64,000 bases of DNA from Chlorops oryzae (Eukaryota > Arthropoda > Insecta > Diptera > Chloropidae). Positions 37,141-49,488 of this stretch are shown piece after piece (position 1 is the first letter of the stretch; each line of letters opens with the position of its first letter). The stretch covers positions 47,057,393 through 47,121,392 of the forward strand of contig CM035808.1 of assembly GCA_020466095.1 (NCBI GenBank), written 5' to 3'. The notes beneath the pieces are model-generated. The model worked only from the letters and a program-made list of their open reading frames with translations. It did no database searches and had not been told where the DNA came from. The position numbers and the translations under genes are program-made.

Positions 37141-38318
37141 ACCCAACAAACCAAAGTGTAAATGTTAGACAACAAATTATTTCAAAAAACTTTTTGTAAG
37201 CGTAATATATAAGTGATTTATAAAAACTTACAAAAATCCTTATAAAAAACGTTTTGTAACTCTAAAATCCACACATTTAAAAATCGCATACAAATATCTC
37301 TAAAATAAATCTTTTATAAACATTAAATATAAACTATTTACAATTGCTTATAAAACGCTTGCTTTGCTAGCATTAATAAGCTTTTCAAAACTTGTCTTGC
37401 TGATATAAAAAAATCACCGCTATGTAAATCAAATTCTTAAGAATTTTTGACAAACCGCGAGTATTGCAGTCTTTTGCTCTTGCGCTTGTTTAGTTTATGT
37501 GGAAATTTCAAGTGACAAGCATCGACAAAATTTGTGAAAAACTGTTGGGGAAGAATAATGACAGACACTTTAGCGGAAAAATTTGCTTGGCGGGGAACAG
37601 ATTCCAAGAGGTCAATAAAAGATACCAACGTTGCAATGGCCATAAAAAGTAAGCAACGTTTCCCAAATTTTTTTAAGACTTGCAATAATAAGGCAATCTA
37701 TGCATTTCAGATACCTTCAGGATTAAATCTGAAAACCCCGACGGAGAATTTGTGAGAGCAACCAAATAGTTTTTCCAATTTGCCAGAAATCGGCAAAAAC
37801 TTAAAGCTGCCAAGACTACTGCTACGACTACTTCAACCATTCAACCAGAATAAGGTCCTTTTTACTTAAAATATTTGTTTATAAAAATTTAATAAATGCT
37901 TGCTAAAGAAAAATTTGTATTTTGTTTTTGGAGAAAAAAAATTGTGCAAGCTTGGAAAACGTTTAATAGCTCACTTACAAAACCTTTTCTTTTAAATAGG
38001 AAGTGTTCGTTTTTACAGGTTATTTTCAACCGTATATAAACAACCTTTAGAAAGCATTACAAAACATTTAAAAATATAGTTTTGAAAGAGAAAATATAAG
38101 CTTACCAAATGTCTTTTGGAAGCACTACAAAACTTTAAAATAAACGTTTTGTAAACAAAATGATAAGCTTATAAAAAGGGGTGCCGTTTCGTTGGTTTTT
38201 CGCTTATACTGATATGTTTTTAAAACGAACTTCAAAGGTTTTGGAAACTTATCGTAAGCCTAGGCTTGAGTTGACAAGCTTTAAAAAAGCTTATTTTTAG
38301 CGAAATTGTTTGTTGGGT
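37141..38318. mobile_element. TIR element with ACCCAACAAAC ends
   Basis: Ends ACCCAACAAACCAAAG and, on the opposite strand, ACCCAACAAACAATTTCG. Both outer thirds are packed with TTATAAAA, GCTTATAA and TTTTGTAA motifs in both orientations, resembling subterminal transposase-binding arrays. The centre (37534-37855) has a gene-like fragment of different composition. No clear target duplication. Confidence 0.58.
37534..37855 (+). pseudogene. Gene fragment inside a TIR element, DUF4806-like
   Basis: An open frame of about 74 codons includes IMTDTLAEKFAWRGTDSKRS and KDTNVAMAIK. The pattern 'MT..LA..F.W.G...K' followed by a hydrophobic 'I..AI' helix resembles the DUF4806 domain found at the C-terminus of uncharacterised insect proteins. 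The same frame is then broken; nearby frames continue with RATK and FFQFARNRQKLK. It could be a captured host exon or the remains of the element's own protein. The domain call is from memory of the pattern only. Confidence 0.38.
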
Positions 38319-38525
38319 AATTGTTTCAAAACATGTTTTCATACATGTGACCGGCGAGATAGTAGTGGTAGAATCTCAAATTAAAATCGTGGTGAATCTA
38401 CCACAATCGTGGTAGGGTGGCAGCACTCGTACGTTGTATTACAGTATTACAGTTTAAACGTATAACCTAGATTTTTACAGCTTGGGGCCCCCTTATAACA
38501 TGGGTTTGACGCCTCGGGACTCCCT

Positions 38526-38800
38526 TAAGCGGCCCGCACATAGCGCATCATGCAGCGCAAGCTGCAGGCGCATGAGACTAGATAATTCATCTTATAATAT
38601 GGTTGGATCTTATATATTTATTTACTATTTATTTTACTCATATTTGCTTAAGAAATGAATTAATCCCTTGACCGAGTACAGGTAGTTGTACTTGCGTTTA
38701 CATACTTCAACCATATTTTGCTAAAGCGGCCCGCACACAGCGCATCATGCAGCGCTGCAAGCCCGTGTACGTGTGCAGCGCTTTGCCCGCACACGGCGCG
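38526..38800. repeat. GC-rich repeat GCGGCCCGCACA..GCGCATCATGCAGC
   Basis: The block GCGGCCCGCACA(T/C)AGCGCATC begins near 38530 and again near 38725 in direct orientation, and an inverted echo GCCCGCACACGGCGCGCTGC sits at about 38788. This is far more GC-rich than its surroundings. Likely the ends of another DNA element. Confidence 0.5.
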
Positions 38801-38896
38801 CTGCTATTTCATTTTTCGTTTGCCCGTTTTGAGTGCGGACGACAATTTCAAACGCGGATGAAATTTTCTTTGGCAGCGGTTGTAGTTTCTGATAAG

Positions 38897-39278
38897 AAGA
38901 TGTATTATTATTGATTTCCGTTTCAATGAAAAGAATCAATATTTCCATTCATACATTCCATCAATTTAAAATATGTAAAAATTCGCAAAAATGAATTAAG
39001 AAAGTACGAAAGTGCGAGAAATGTTTTCTCGCAGCCCCCGTTGTTTATGGAAGGAAGCAAAGCGGATCACAAATTGGATCAAAAACAAATTGGGAAAATT
39101 GTGAAAACCTCCGAAATTCTCACAAAAAGCGAGGACATTTCTGAAACTCGAAAATCAATACGCGAAGAAGGGAAAAGGCAGAAAGTGCGAAAATAAAGTG
39201 AAAATAAAGAATAAAGCTTCTTGACTGAAATGAATTGGAATGAAAAAGAAACAAATGAAAATAAGAGAAATAAAATTA
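38897..39278 (+). repeat. Inverted duplication, right arm
   Basis: A reverse-complement copy of 32265-32740 lacking about 95 bp. It points a second copy of the zinc-finger gene's upstream sequence toward the + strand gene at 41943. The outer boundary is near 39278, the inner at 38897. Confidence 0.85.
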
Positions 39279-39512
39279 GCAAACAGCGCTAAAACATTAA
39301 AAAGGGATGCAAGATTTTTTAATTCAAGAGGAAAAAGGTAAAAAACCCGACTTTCTGGGTAATTCCATTGTTGCAGAAAAGAGAACAACATAAAAAAACT
39401 CAAAAGTGGCAGCCTATCGCAAGCGATAGGTGGCATGCGATATCGCAAGCTATATCTCGCATGCCATCAGCTATAAGCGGTCTCCATTTGCGATCTATCG
39501 CATAGTTTCGAT

Positions 39513-39690
39513 CATATAGAACTATAGCTGCAACTTCGGCCAAAAGCTATTACGTGGTACACCACACTTTCTATTACGTGGTTCACCACAACAATCGACT
39601 TATGGCGTGGTTCACCACAGTTGAACTTTTTCACCAAATCAGGCCATAACGCGCCGATATTTGCAGAAGTTGCAGCTACAGTTCTATATG
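39513..39690. mobile_element. Small MITE, CATATAGAACTATAGC family, copy 2, 8-bp TSD
   Basis: 178 bp with ends CATATAGAACTATAGCTGC and, on the opposite strand, CATATAGAACTGTAGCTGC. A perfect 8-bp duplication GTTTCGAT flanks it (39505-39512 and 39691-39698). CA...TG ends plus 8 bp suit the P superfamily or hAT. Just outside on the left is a cluster of TATCGC/GCGATA palindromes (39415-39500). Confidence 0.82.
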
Positions 39691-41942
39691 GTTTCGATCG
39701 AATGCTATGAACCATCGCACGTCGAGACCTTAAGTTATGACGAGGACTTAGCTTATAGCCTAGATTTTAGGAGAAAACACTATTCTTATAACTAAGCTTA
39801 AGAAAATCAGTACTATAACAGTATGCCAGTCTGCGAAAAGCGCTAATCTGGCATCACTGGCTCGAAACATACTGTGAAACAGGGTTGGATCTTTACTGCA
39901 AATGCAGTAGATCTACTGCGCTTTTTATATATATTTTGCATCCACTGCATCAGTGCGAAAGGGCCAAAGTACAATCGTCCGGGACTAATGCCCAAAAGCT
40001 TAATTTTTGTTGCGGTTTTCGCCCCCTAATGTTACTCGATATTTTTTGTCAACTCCTAACAAAAACTATTAATTTTGGTTATATTTTATCAAAACCGCAA
40101 TGCTGGTATAAGAAAGATATGAGTTTTGTCTTTGATTTACATCTTGAGTTTTCCATTTAATCTTATATGTCGCGATATCGATAGCTAGACAGTTCATGTG
40201 GCAGAAACAATTTTTTCATTTTTCGCAGAACATTGGATGAGGTGCAATACGGAGAAATATTTTTATTAGGTAATTATAGTGTTTTACGATTGGTGGTAGC
40301 TTTTATAATATTCATTTTTTCACTGCGCAAAATTCAAATCTACTGCCTTTTTCTAAAATTGGTGCTCTTTCTTCTTCGCCAAGTTCCAACCCTGATACTG
40401 TGAAATTTATTCGTCAGTCGTGAATTGTATTTCGATTCGGAAGCAGGGTCGCGGCGCGAGAGCGAGCAAAAGCTGAATAAAATCTGGTTCTGGAGCAGAA
40501 TTAGAAATTCTGTTTTAATTGAAAATCGATTAATTAGAAAAATTAAAAGCATAACGTACCGAGATTAGTAGCGCGATAACATAAAACACCGTTAATAATG
40601 ATCGATTTCCTATAATTTATCGAGTGCTCTTTTGCTCTTTTTATATATATCTTAGCAAAGCAAAGCGAGAAAAAGGTGAAGTGAAAACAAGCAATAACAA
40701 CAACAACATCCACATCTAACGGCATGAAATTAAGTCCAAAATAAATCGAATTTAAAGAAAACGCAAAAGAAAAAAATAATCGAAATGTGAAGAGTGCTAC
40801 CAAAAAAAATTCAAGTCCAATTTTTAAAAAATTCAATTTCCAAGGTTGTCCTTTGAGAAGAATTTCATTGAGAAAGAGCAAAATTACACAAAACGCCCAC
40901 TCTCTCACTCTCTCTTTGCCTCCTTTGAGAGACGAATACGCGTATGTTTTTGTTGTTGTAATGCTTTTGATGCAAATGCTTTTGCTCAGTTTGTTTATGT
41001 TGTTTTGAATTGTTCGTTACACAACACAACAACAACTCGACAACAAAACAAGCAAAACAACATGAAAATTTCGTGTAAAAATAAATGCAGAAAAATCAAT
41101 AAATTTCCCCTTGTGCTCACGGTTTATTATTTTAAAAAATAGCGCATTTTAATATTCAGTTGCCAACCAGTTGGAAACCAGCTGATCAGTGTTGCCGTTT
41201 CAAGGATTTAGTTAGAAATCGATGAAGCAAGAGCAATAACAAATTACCGAAGAGTTTGGATAGTATAAACAAAATTTTGCAAGGTCTGTTCACACTACCG
41301 AGGCTGCTCACACTAACGGGGCACGATTGTTGTATGTTTAAATTTCTTTATTTGGTTCAAAAATGTACACAAATTAAAACGTAAGCTTAACAAAAACTTT
41401 ATTTTAATACAAAAAACTCATTTTTTCGAAAGAACTTCTAACGTCCTTCTAATCGTTTTTGAACCGGCTTCTCGTGAAAAGTCAGCATACGAGAGAAATC
41501 TGTTGCATAAGCCACATTCGAACCAACCAACTAAGGTGTTCACTCTATCCAAACTCGACTGTATTTGTTTTCCTTTGACTTTTTTGTTTGAATTTCTCAA
41601 TAGGCCAATAGGCTCAATAGGTATTTGAAAAAGAACGATAGAAATGTAACAAGGTGTACTTAAATACACCTTGGAAACAATAAAATTTCTCGAATGTCCT
41701 TACTTCCTTTCAATCCTTCTCGCTTACTTCATATTGTATGCTTACGTCAATGTAATCGTTAAAATGCGAACAAAAACGGCAACACTAATCGGTGGTTAAA
41801 ATAACATCTGGCCACCTTTTTTTGAACGCAGCGGTTAGGATATCGGACCAATCGGATCGCCAGAAAAGCAAAAAAAAAAAAAAAATAAAAAAAAAAAATT
41901 CTTCAATTATTAAAAGCACCATCGACCTCAACGCGATACGCA

Positions 41943-42746
41943 ATGTCGAAAATGTCGTCCGCCGAAACGCCAACTTTTAATCAAAATCACAATCATCATC
42001 ATCAGCAGCAGTATACGACGAAGGCACTTGTTGTTGTTGGCGGCACTCAGAAGACAAAGCAACCACCACCGCCGCCGCCGCCGCGTTCATCAGCGTCAAA
42101 CACATCCATGTCCTTCAACGTTTCGGCTGCAGATCCAACAATGAATCATAACAACAACAACAATAACAACAGCAGCAGCAGCACTTGCGCTAACGTCACT
42201 TTAAATAAAGCCCACGCAACGCTAACACCATCTGTATCCACTTCATCGTCAGAGTCATCGGCGTCGCAAGGCTCGTCGGCATCTATTTCCGCTAGTACTT
42301 CGGCTGCTGTGCATAACCATCATCATCAGCATCATAACCCTTTGAATAGTCAACAAAAAATCCAACAACAAAAGCAGCAGCAGCAGCAGCAGCAGCCGTT
42401 CGAGCAAACAAATCACCACCAACAGCACTCGTATTCAGTTCAACCACAATCGCAACATTATCACCAAAATGTTGCTGGCAACATTGAGAACGGTTACAAT
42501 GGCGGTAGACCCTCGACGTCAGTCAACGCTTGCAATGTTTCCGTTTCGATTTCGGCTGGCGGAACACCGAATAGCGTCAAGCGTCACACAGACATAGTAT
42601 GCTCATCATCGTCATCGTCCTCGTCCTGCTGCTCGAGTTCCGCTTCAATATCGGCAACAGTTCAAGCGAATGCTGCTGTTACTCCGACTGTAGTCAATAG
42701 CGGCCCGTTGATTGCGCAGAAAATGTCACGGACTCCATCAGACAAG
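41943..42746 (+). CDS. First coding exon of a low-complexity Gln/His/Ser-rich protein
   Basis: The frame starts MSKMSSAETPTFNQNHN and runs 268 codons to a strong donor AAG|GTGAGT at 42746. Tracts in order: His/Gln near residues 15-25, a KTKQ then proline run near 42-48, Asn run near 70-77, Ser-rich, His/Gln near 122-160, then a Ser/Cys run, ending QKMSRTPSDK, which may be the start of a conserved region. No folded domain is visible. The bias, the codon-position pattern and the in-frame donor support a real exon of a fly regulatory protein. The remaining exons are not in the window as far as I can see, so the intron would exceed 21 kb. The upstream ATG context (caATGtcgaaAATG) leaves the exact start open. 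I do not recognise the gene. Confidence 0.75.
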
Positions 42747-44006
42747 GTGAGTAGGCTTGATCCAGGCTTGATTGGTAATTGTTTTTTTTTTTTTTTTGTG
42801 ATGCATTTCATCCATGAAATTACTTTCAGTTTGTGGCACAAATTAGGGTTTTATGTTACATTCAAAACGTCACTAATCGCGTTTAGTCTTCTTTAATTCG
42901 AGAGGATTTCCCCCAACACTGCACTTGACACACATTCGCACATTGAGATTCTATGACAATTTGTATTTGCTCTTCTCCCTTGTGCCTTTTATTTTATTTC
43001 CCCCTTTCTTTTTTTTTTTTATTTTTTCTCTTTTCGTAGGACATTTGCGACAAACTTTTTCATTCATTGCCTCATATAGTATTTGCCCTTGTGGGCACTT
43101 GAAGGCTTTTCAGTTATATAATCAATAATGGAAAACAGCCCAACTAAACGGGTCAAGTGTGTTTTCAAGTGCAAAAGCATTTTCCAGTGATAGAGCGCTG
43201 GGCGCTCAGAAAAGCTGACACACACACACACACAAAACCACCCAGAGACACACATACACACAGAGTGGAAATGGAATAGCGAAATCATGTAATCTCTAAT
43301 GTCTGTGGTGACATTGATGCCCACCAAAGACGCCATAGTATGTCATATTCTTTGGCTGCTATTGCCTCTGATACTAACATTGCTGCGGTAGGCACACGCG
43401 ACCTATCAATTGGGCATGTTTTTTTTTGTGGTTTTTTTTTTTGTTGTATACCTACATATACATTAATGAAAAAGGGAGGAAAATCTTTTGGAAGAACTTT
43501 TCAGAAACTCTCGGTTTTTCTTAACTCCATGCGTCGGTTGCTACAGCAGGGTAAATGGTTATGACTGTTCTTGTTTAAATTTTTATGTGGTGATTAGGTT
43601 TATCTCTTTCAATTTAGCCTTATAAGTAGCTATCAAAACTTTGAGAAAATCTTAATTAAGTTGTTTTTGGGCAACTCAAGGTTTAAGTAATTTGCCTTTG
43701 AAAAGTTTTTCCATTACAGCAGACTGCAGACTGGCTGACAGACAGGCAGAGAGAGATATAGGGAGATAGAAATTGAGTCCCCAAATCGATTTTTCTAACG
43801 TTTGTACTTACAAAATTGTCCTTCATATTGACCTTAATATGGATTATGCATATCAACGTAATTAACCCAACTTTGACCAAGCAGAGAAAAAAAAAGAAAG
43901 CAATCGACTGACCATTTAAAATCACGAACACCAACTTCAAAAGGTCAAAAAAGTTAAAAATATTTATTTACTATTTGAATCGATCATCTTAAAAACTTTA
44001 TCGGTT

Positions 44007-44237
44007 ATGTGATTGTTTTCCCGTTCCCGGGGAAAGATAATTCAATTCCCAAATTGATTTGATTTATTTCCCTTTACCAAGATTGAGGGATAATTTGAAT
44101 TATCTCGACATAACGCTTAGGAAATGCATTTTCGAATTAAGTTATTAAAATTTCCCCTCAATCTTGGTAAAGAGAAATAAATCAAATCAATTTGGGAATT
44201 GAATTACCTTACCCCGGGAAAGGGAAAACAATCACAT
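44007..44237. repeat. Hairpin MITE, about 97-bp arms
   Basis: Left arm 44007-44103 and right arm 44140-44237 are close inverted repeats, starting ATGTGATTGTTTTCCC on both strands, with a spacer of about 36 bp. No coding, no sure target duplication. Confidence 0.72.
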
Positions 44238-44905
44238 GCCCGTATAAGTCACTGGAATAGAATTTTACTGGAATCAATTAAAAACGGCTTTATGCTTAAA
44301 CCAATGAGTCTTAAAGGACTTTTTTTCATCTTTAATTCAGTATTAAGGGGGAAGGAATGTTTTGGCTTATGTGTTCTTTTCCTAAAACACTCGTCTATCT
44401 TTAAGGAACCATTTTCAGCAAATTATTGTAAGTGGAAAAAAGTTTGAGGTTTTTAAAATGATTCATTTTGAACTCTTTATCGCTTAAGGAAGAAATGTTG
44501 ACGAGTTTTAGGATTTTCGATATACAAAATTGCTATAAATCGTTAAACTTATGTGTGGAGGAATTTGTTCCTAATTCGTTGAAGGGTTAAAGTGACAAAA
44601 ATACCAAACCTTGGCTATTTATAAAGCAACTTGAATGTGATTGTAATAGTACACTTGTAGGCGAAGCTAAAATTTTGTCGTTTATAAAGTCAGAAGGCGG
44701 ACAAAGGTTAATCTGTATGATGTGTTTAAAGAAAGTTTGAACGCGTTTCAAAGAACGTCTTCGTTGGGAAATTTTTTTTTTTTTTTTTTTTTTGAAAAGG
44801 TTTTAGTCTAAGAATAATCTTCGAGTGATTCCATTGTGCACGGGGAAAACCCGTAACACTGACATTTTTGGTTTTATTTTGGAAATATAAAACTGATATT
44901 CGTCC

Positions 44906-45089
44906 CTGTTCTAAATGAATATTCCCCTGGAATTTTCCCCCTAAAAAGTTTTTTCTAGAATGTGATAACTTTTGCTTAAAAATGTTGGAAATTCCTCCTC
45001 CCTTTATATTCCATTCTCAAAGCTTATCATATGGGAGAATTTTTTCCAAATCCGCAAGGAAAAATTTCCCGGGAATATTTAGAATCGGG
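44906..45089. repeat. MITE, GATTCTAAATATTCC family, copy 3
   Basis: The right end, on the opposite strand, reads CCCGATTCTAAATATTCCCG, and the left end TGTTCTAAATGAATATTCCC. 184 bp with inverted ends of about 35 bp. The most complete copy in the window. Confidence 0.65.
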
Positions 45090-47716
45090 CTAAATAACAA
45101 AAAAAAAATGTATTCATAAAAAAAGGATGTGAATCTCAAGGATATCAAATTTTGAAAACGTTAAATAACAGTTAGCCACTCAAAGACCACGATTTCTGCT
45201 CAGAATGGGCATAAAGAGACTACGAAGTGTGTGACCCCTTTAGCGCCCTTTATATTTGGCCTTAATTATAATTGGGGAGTGATGCGCATCGCGACCCATA
45301 ATGGGTCTATTGTGATATATTTGGCCATAAAGAAAAGGAACTTTTTTTTTTAGTGTTTAAGGCATAGAAGAATGTGATGGCAACATCGAAAGCGAGACCT
45401 CAGAAGAACTTGTTGCACATGGAAGGAAGGCGGAAGAATGAAGAAGAAATCATTCATCTGTGCAAATGCTTTAATCCTTTATTTCTTTTCCTGTTTGGTT
45501 TATGAATACTACAAATTTTCAATCATTTCAAATACACCTCTATGCCAGAAGCAACTATAAGCGGCGCCTCTAACCGCCATGGACCTTTCCCAATATAAAA
45601 TTCTGACCGATAAATGGCAGAAAAGATTGCCACAGAACTAAAGAGAGTGAGTGAAACCATCAGAAACTTGTTCTTCGAATGTACTTGCACTAGTTGATCT
45701 TAATTGGAATTTCCGGTTTTATTTTCTGGTTTCTAGTCGATTCAACAACTTCATCAGAGCACATACAACACATGCGTCATTTCAGTATGCCGATTGTCGA
45801 ATGTCGAGTCGTCTCCGTTAAGTCAAGAGTTAAAGTCAAACTCTCATTTCCCCCCTTCCCGTACAATTTTCAGTTGAGCAGCATACCCGCGGCGGTTTCA
45901 ATTAAACGCCGTCAAACAGAGAGTCATCATTAAAATTGAGTTCGGTGCTCGTCTCAAAGGTTGGTTTCATTCTTTTTTTTTTTTTTTTTTTTTTTTGTTT
46001 GCTCCTGCTCCACTCCGAGATGGGGAAATTGCTCAGCGAAACGCGAAGGGAAAACTAAAGAAAGTACTTCACCTAGACCCCACACAATCGACGACGTTGT
46101 GACGGCAATTTTTGCATTTGTTGACAGCATTTAGCAAAGCAAAGCAAAGCAAAACAGCGAGCGCTCAGGCATGCAGTTGTACTTAAAAAAAAAAAAATAT
46201 ATATATATATATATAAAAAAAGAAGAGGAATAAGAACGAATAAGAAAGAAAAGAAGAAGTTGTTGGTACATTTCCTTCGTTCAATAGACTCGAGTAAAAG
46301 TTTTCATAGGAACAAAAGCTGCCAGCGGGAGCAGAGGACTAAGGGTAAGATCCATGGCAACGCTTTCCTCACCTTTCCTTTGCGCTCCTCGGCTTACACT
46401 CGTTTCCTTTGATTTGCTTTGCCTTGCTGTGCCTTACTTCGTTTTCCATTTACTTGAGAACACAATTCCAAAAGCACGTTGACGGCATGCACAGACATTG
46501 GGGATGAGCACGGATAAGCCTTTTTTCTTTTCTCTTGTCAGAGTAAAGTTGAAAAGCTCAAAAAAAAAAAAAAACTTAGAGGAAAAAATTCAAAAATAGA
46601 AAGCAGTGCAGAGCAGGGCGGGCGGTCGTTCTGTGTCGGTCGCTTGGTAACTTAGGAAAATGAAGTTCCGCGGCAACATATAGGACCGTCAGGCAGAAAT
46701 AAGCATTATATAAAACAGCAAGAATGACTGAAATGAGCGACTTCGCTGTGGGGGTATATTCCCATTAATCGCAGCTCCGTTTGTGTGCCAGCAAAAAATA
46801 AAGTAAAATCTAATGAAATGCATCCAAACAGAAAAATCCTTGCTGCGTACTTTGAGCTTCAAAAAAACCCTTTATTTTTTTTTTATTTATTTTTTTTTTT
46901 GTTTGCTTTTATGAAGTTCTTATCGCAAAAACCTTTCAAATTGGAGTTTTTCTTGCGGCATATCGCGAACACATCTCTTTGAGGAATGCCATTGCCGCCG
47001 ACAGTTTTGTTTTTTTTTTCTTTCTTTCATTCTTTTTCTTCTTTGTGTGTCCCTCATAAATTAGCGCCCTTGTCTGTCATTTTATCCCCTTTCCCCATTC
47101 ACTTTATTGACTTCTTTGTCGGATTATTCCGATTGAAGTCTCTGTCAATTTCGCTGACTACCTGAAAATTGAGCTTTTATTTGACAAAGACTTTCTGAAA
47201 TGAATTTTTCTGTTTATTTTCCATTTCTCGAATCGAGGGGATTCCGATCGCTGCCGTCAACTTGGCCCATCGTCGAACCGTCGAGGCAGAACATCGAAAT
47301 TAATCAATTTTTCAATCCGTGCTGGAATCCATCATCATCATCATTGCAATAATAATTTTGGTCAATTAATGATATCTAAGCACAATGCACCTTTGATTTC
47401 ACTGTGAATTTACTTTCAAATTAATTCTCTATTTAAATTATATACTTACATTATATATTACTTATATTAATTTAAAAGAGTCGAAACCTTTAAAGAGAAC
47501 CGTCCATTTCGTTCGAAATTATTATCATTTCTTTTTTTTAAATTTATTATACAATTTATTCAAACGAATATAACGTGATTTATCTTGATCTCTTTTATCG
47601 AAGCGCATCAGCTCATCTTATCGACTATAATTTTAATGATAGAAAAGCAAAAATCCAAAGTAGGATTTATGTATAGCGAGAATGGCAAGAGAAAAACATA
47701 CATAAATACATATATG

Positions 47717-48250
47717 CAGTGGCGTGTCTAGAGAAATACTGCTTTGATAGTGCTTATATTTTCCACAGTGGTATATTGAACAATTATAAGACATTAACCC
47801 AAAAATTTTTGGGGGGGGCTAGAGGAAGTTTAGAGAGTTATGGACTAAAAACCAAAAAAATCCGAAAATTTCATGGCGTCCGATTTTGATGAAAATTTAT
47901 AAATAGAATAAGTGAAAAATTCTAAGAATTCTAGCACTAAAATTTTTTCAAAAAACTAGTCCTTTCTGGACCAGTTTGGAACTAGACCCTAACTAGACTA
48001 GTTGTAATCGGTTTCTTAAAAAAATTTTGACGCCAAAATTCTAAGCATTTTTCGCTTATTCTATATATAAATTTTCATCCAAATCAGACGCCATAAATTT
48101 TTCGGATTTTTTTGGTTTTTGGTCCATAACTCTCTAAACTTCCTCTAGCCCCCCCCAAAAATTTTTGGGTTAGTGTCTTATAATTGTTCAATATACCACT
48201 GTGAAAAATATAAGCACTAACAAAGCAGTATTTCTCTAGACACGCCACTG
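47717..48250. mobile_element. Foldback hAT-like MITE, CAGTGGCGTGTC ends, 8-bp TSD
   Basis: Both ends read CAGTGGCGTGTCTAGAGAAA inward. The arms, about 225 bp each, are nearly perfect inverted repeats around a 60-80 bp centre. A perfect 8-bp duplication CATATATG flanks it (47709-47716 and 48251-48258). CAGTG-type ends and 8 bp fit the hAT superfamily. 534 bp, non-coding. Confidence 0.88.
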
Positions 48251-48969
48251 CATATATGGCAAGAGTTGGGGGGTTGAAATCGCCCGAAAGGCATTTTTGT
48301 TTTCTTGTTCAGATTTCAACAAAATTCGAAAATAATTGGAAGAAATTTTCCATGCGAAGAGTTTGTATTTTACAGCCATTTACCTTTCCCTATTCGATGA
48401 CCTTTACTACGGATACAGATTACAGTCGTTCCTCTAGGTAAGAACAGACAAAATTGTATGAAAAAAAAAATGTATGAATGTTATGTTATGAAACCTAAAT
48501 CTGGATATATGTAACTTTGTCTGGAGAGATTACTGTAGCTCATAGCAGAATTGAACGATTCAAATTCAACAATCTCTAAAGAAAATTTTGTTTAAAAAAA
48601 TGCAAACTTCAATTCCATCGAATATTGTGAATACTTCGAACAATCTTATAGCATATTTTTTGGTCCTTTGAATAGTTATTGAATTTCTCAATTGATCATC
48701 ATGCATTCCAAGAAGGTACACTAATAATTTTCTTTCTTGGAACTGAAATTCGCAATATTGATAGCTTAACACAGCGTCGCCCAAACGCTGTAGCTTTTTT
48801 AGAAGGTTCCTTGTATGATGATGAAAGTTTTCCCATATCCATGGTCCTTCAATCGGGGCTTGGGGAAAAAGTTAAATATTCAGTCAATGTTCTGTGTACC
48901 TATAGAAACCTATGGGAATTTTCTTTTACAGAGAACTCGTTATAGGGAACGTAAAGAATACTTAAATGA

Positions 48970-49488
48970 CAGTAGAATCACGAATATCCGAACATCGATT
49001 ATCCCAAAATCTCTGATCCGAATATTTATTTATCCCAATATCTACTATTAGAGTATCTGATTATCCGAACTTCGACTATCCGGATATCCGATTATCCGAA
49101 CGTTGATTATCTGGACATCCGAACAACTCTTATCGGAACATCCAACTATCGGAACATATACGAACATCGAATATCAGGGTATCTCATTTTCCGAACTTCG
49201 ATTATGAGGATATCCGATTATCCTAACGTTGATTATACGGACATCCTATAATCCGAACACAGATTATCCGATTATCCGAACATCGATTATCATGAAATCC
49301 AATTATTCGAAAATCGATTATCACGAAATCCGTTTATCCGGACTCATTCTTCACGGCTCAAATAACCGAATCTCTAAAAGTTATAAAAATTGAAATATTT
49401 TTTTATATGACTTGGAATTCGGGTATCCGGATTTTCGATTAAGTGGAATACTCCCTGCTTTGTTTAATTCGGACTGCTGATTCAACTG
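48970..49488. mobile_element. Degenerate pogo-like element filled with a short tandem repeat
   Basis: The left end CAGTAGAATCACGAATATCC and the right end, on the opposite strand, CAGTTGAATCAGCAGTCCG resemble pogo/Tigger termini. From 48975 to about 49345 the body is a degenerate repeat of TATCCGAACATCGATTATCC-like units of roughly 20 bp, as if the terminal sequence had been amplified. No TA duplication on the right. Confidence 0.5.

Larger units (their letters stand above)
32136..41942. other. Intergenic region between divergent genes, transposon mosaic
   Basis: It holds the 5' UTRs and promoters of both flanking genes, though no start site can be fixed. An inverted duplication of the zinc-finger 5' flank (32265-32740 and 38897-39278) brackets about 6.2 kb of nested repeats. 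39.3-41.9 kb contains short patches that could be 5' exons of the + gene (for example near 40400-40550 and 41780-41942), and CACACT/GGCAACACT-like motifs near 41190, 41290-41320 and 41780 that resemble fly core-promoter motifs. I cannot support any of these as more than candidates. Confidence 0.5.
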
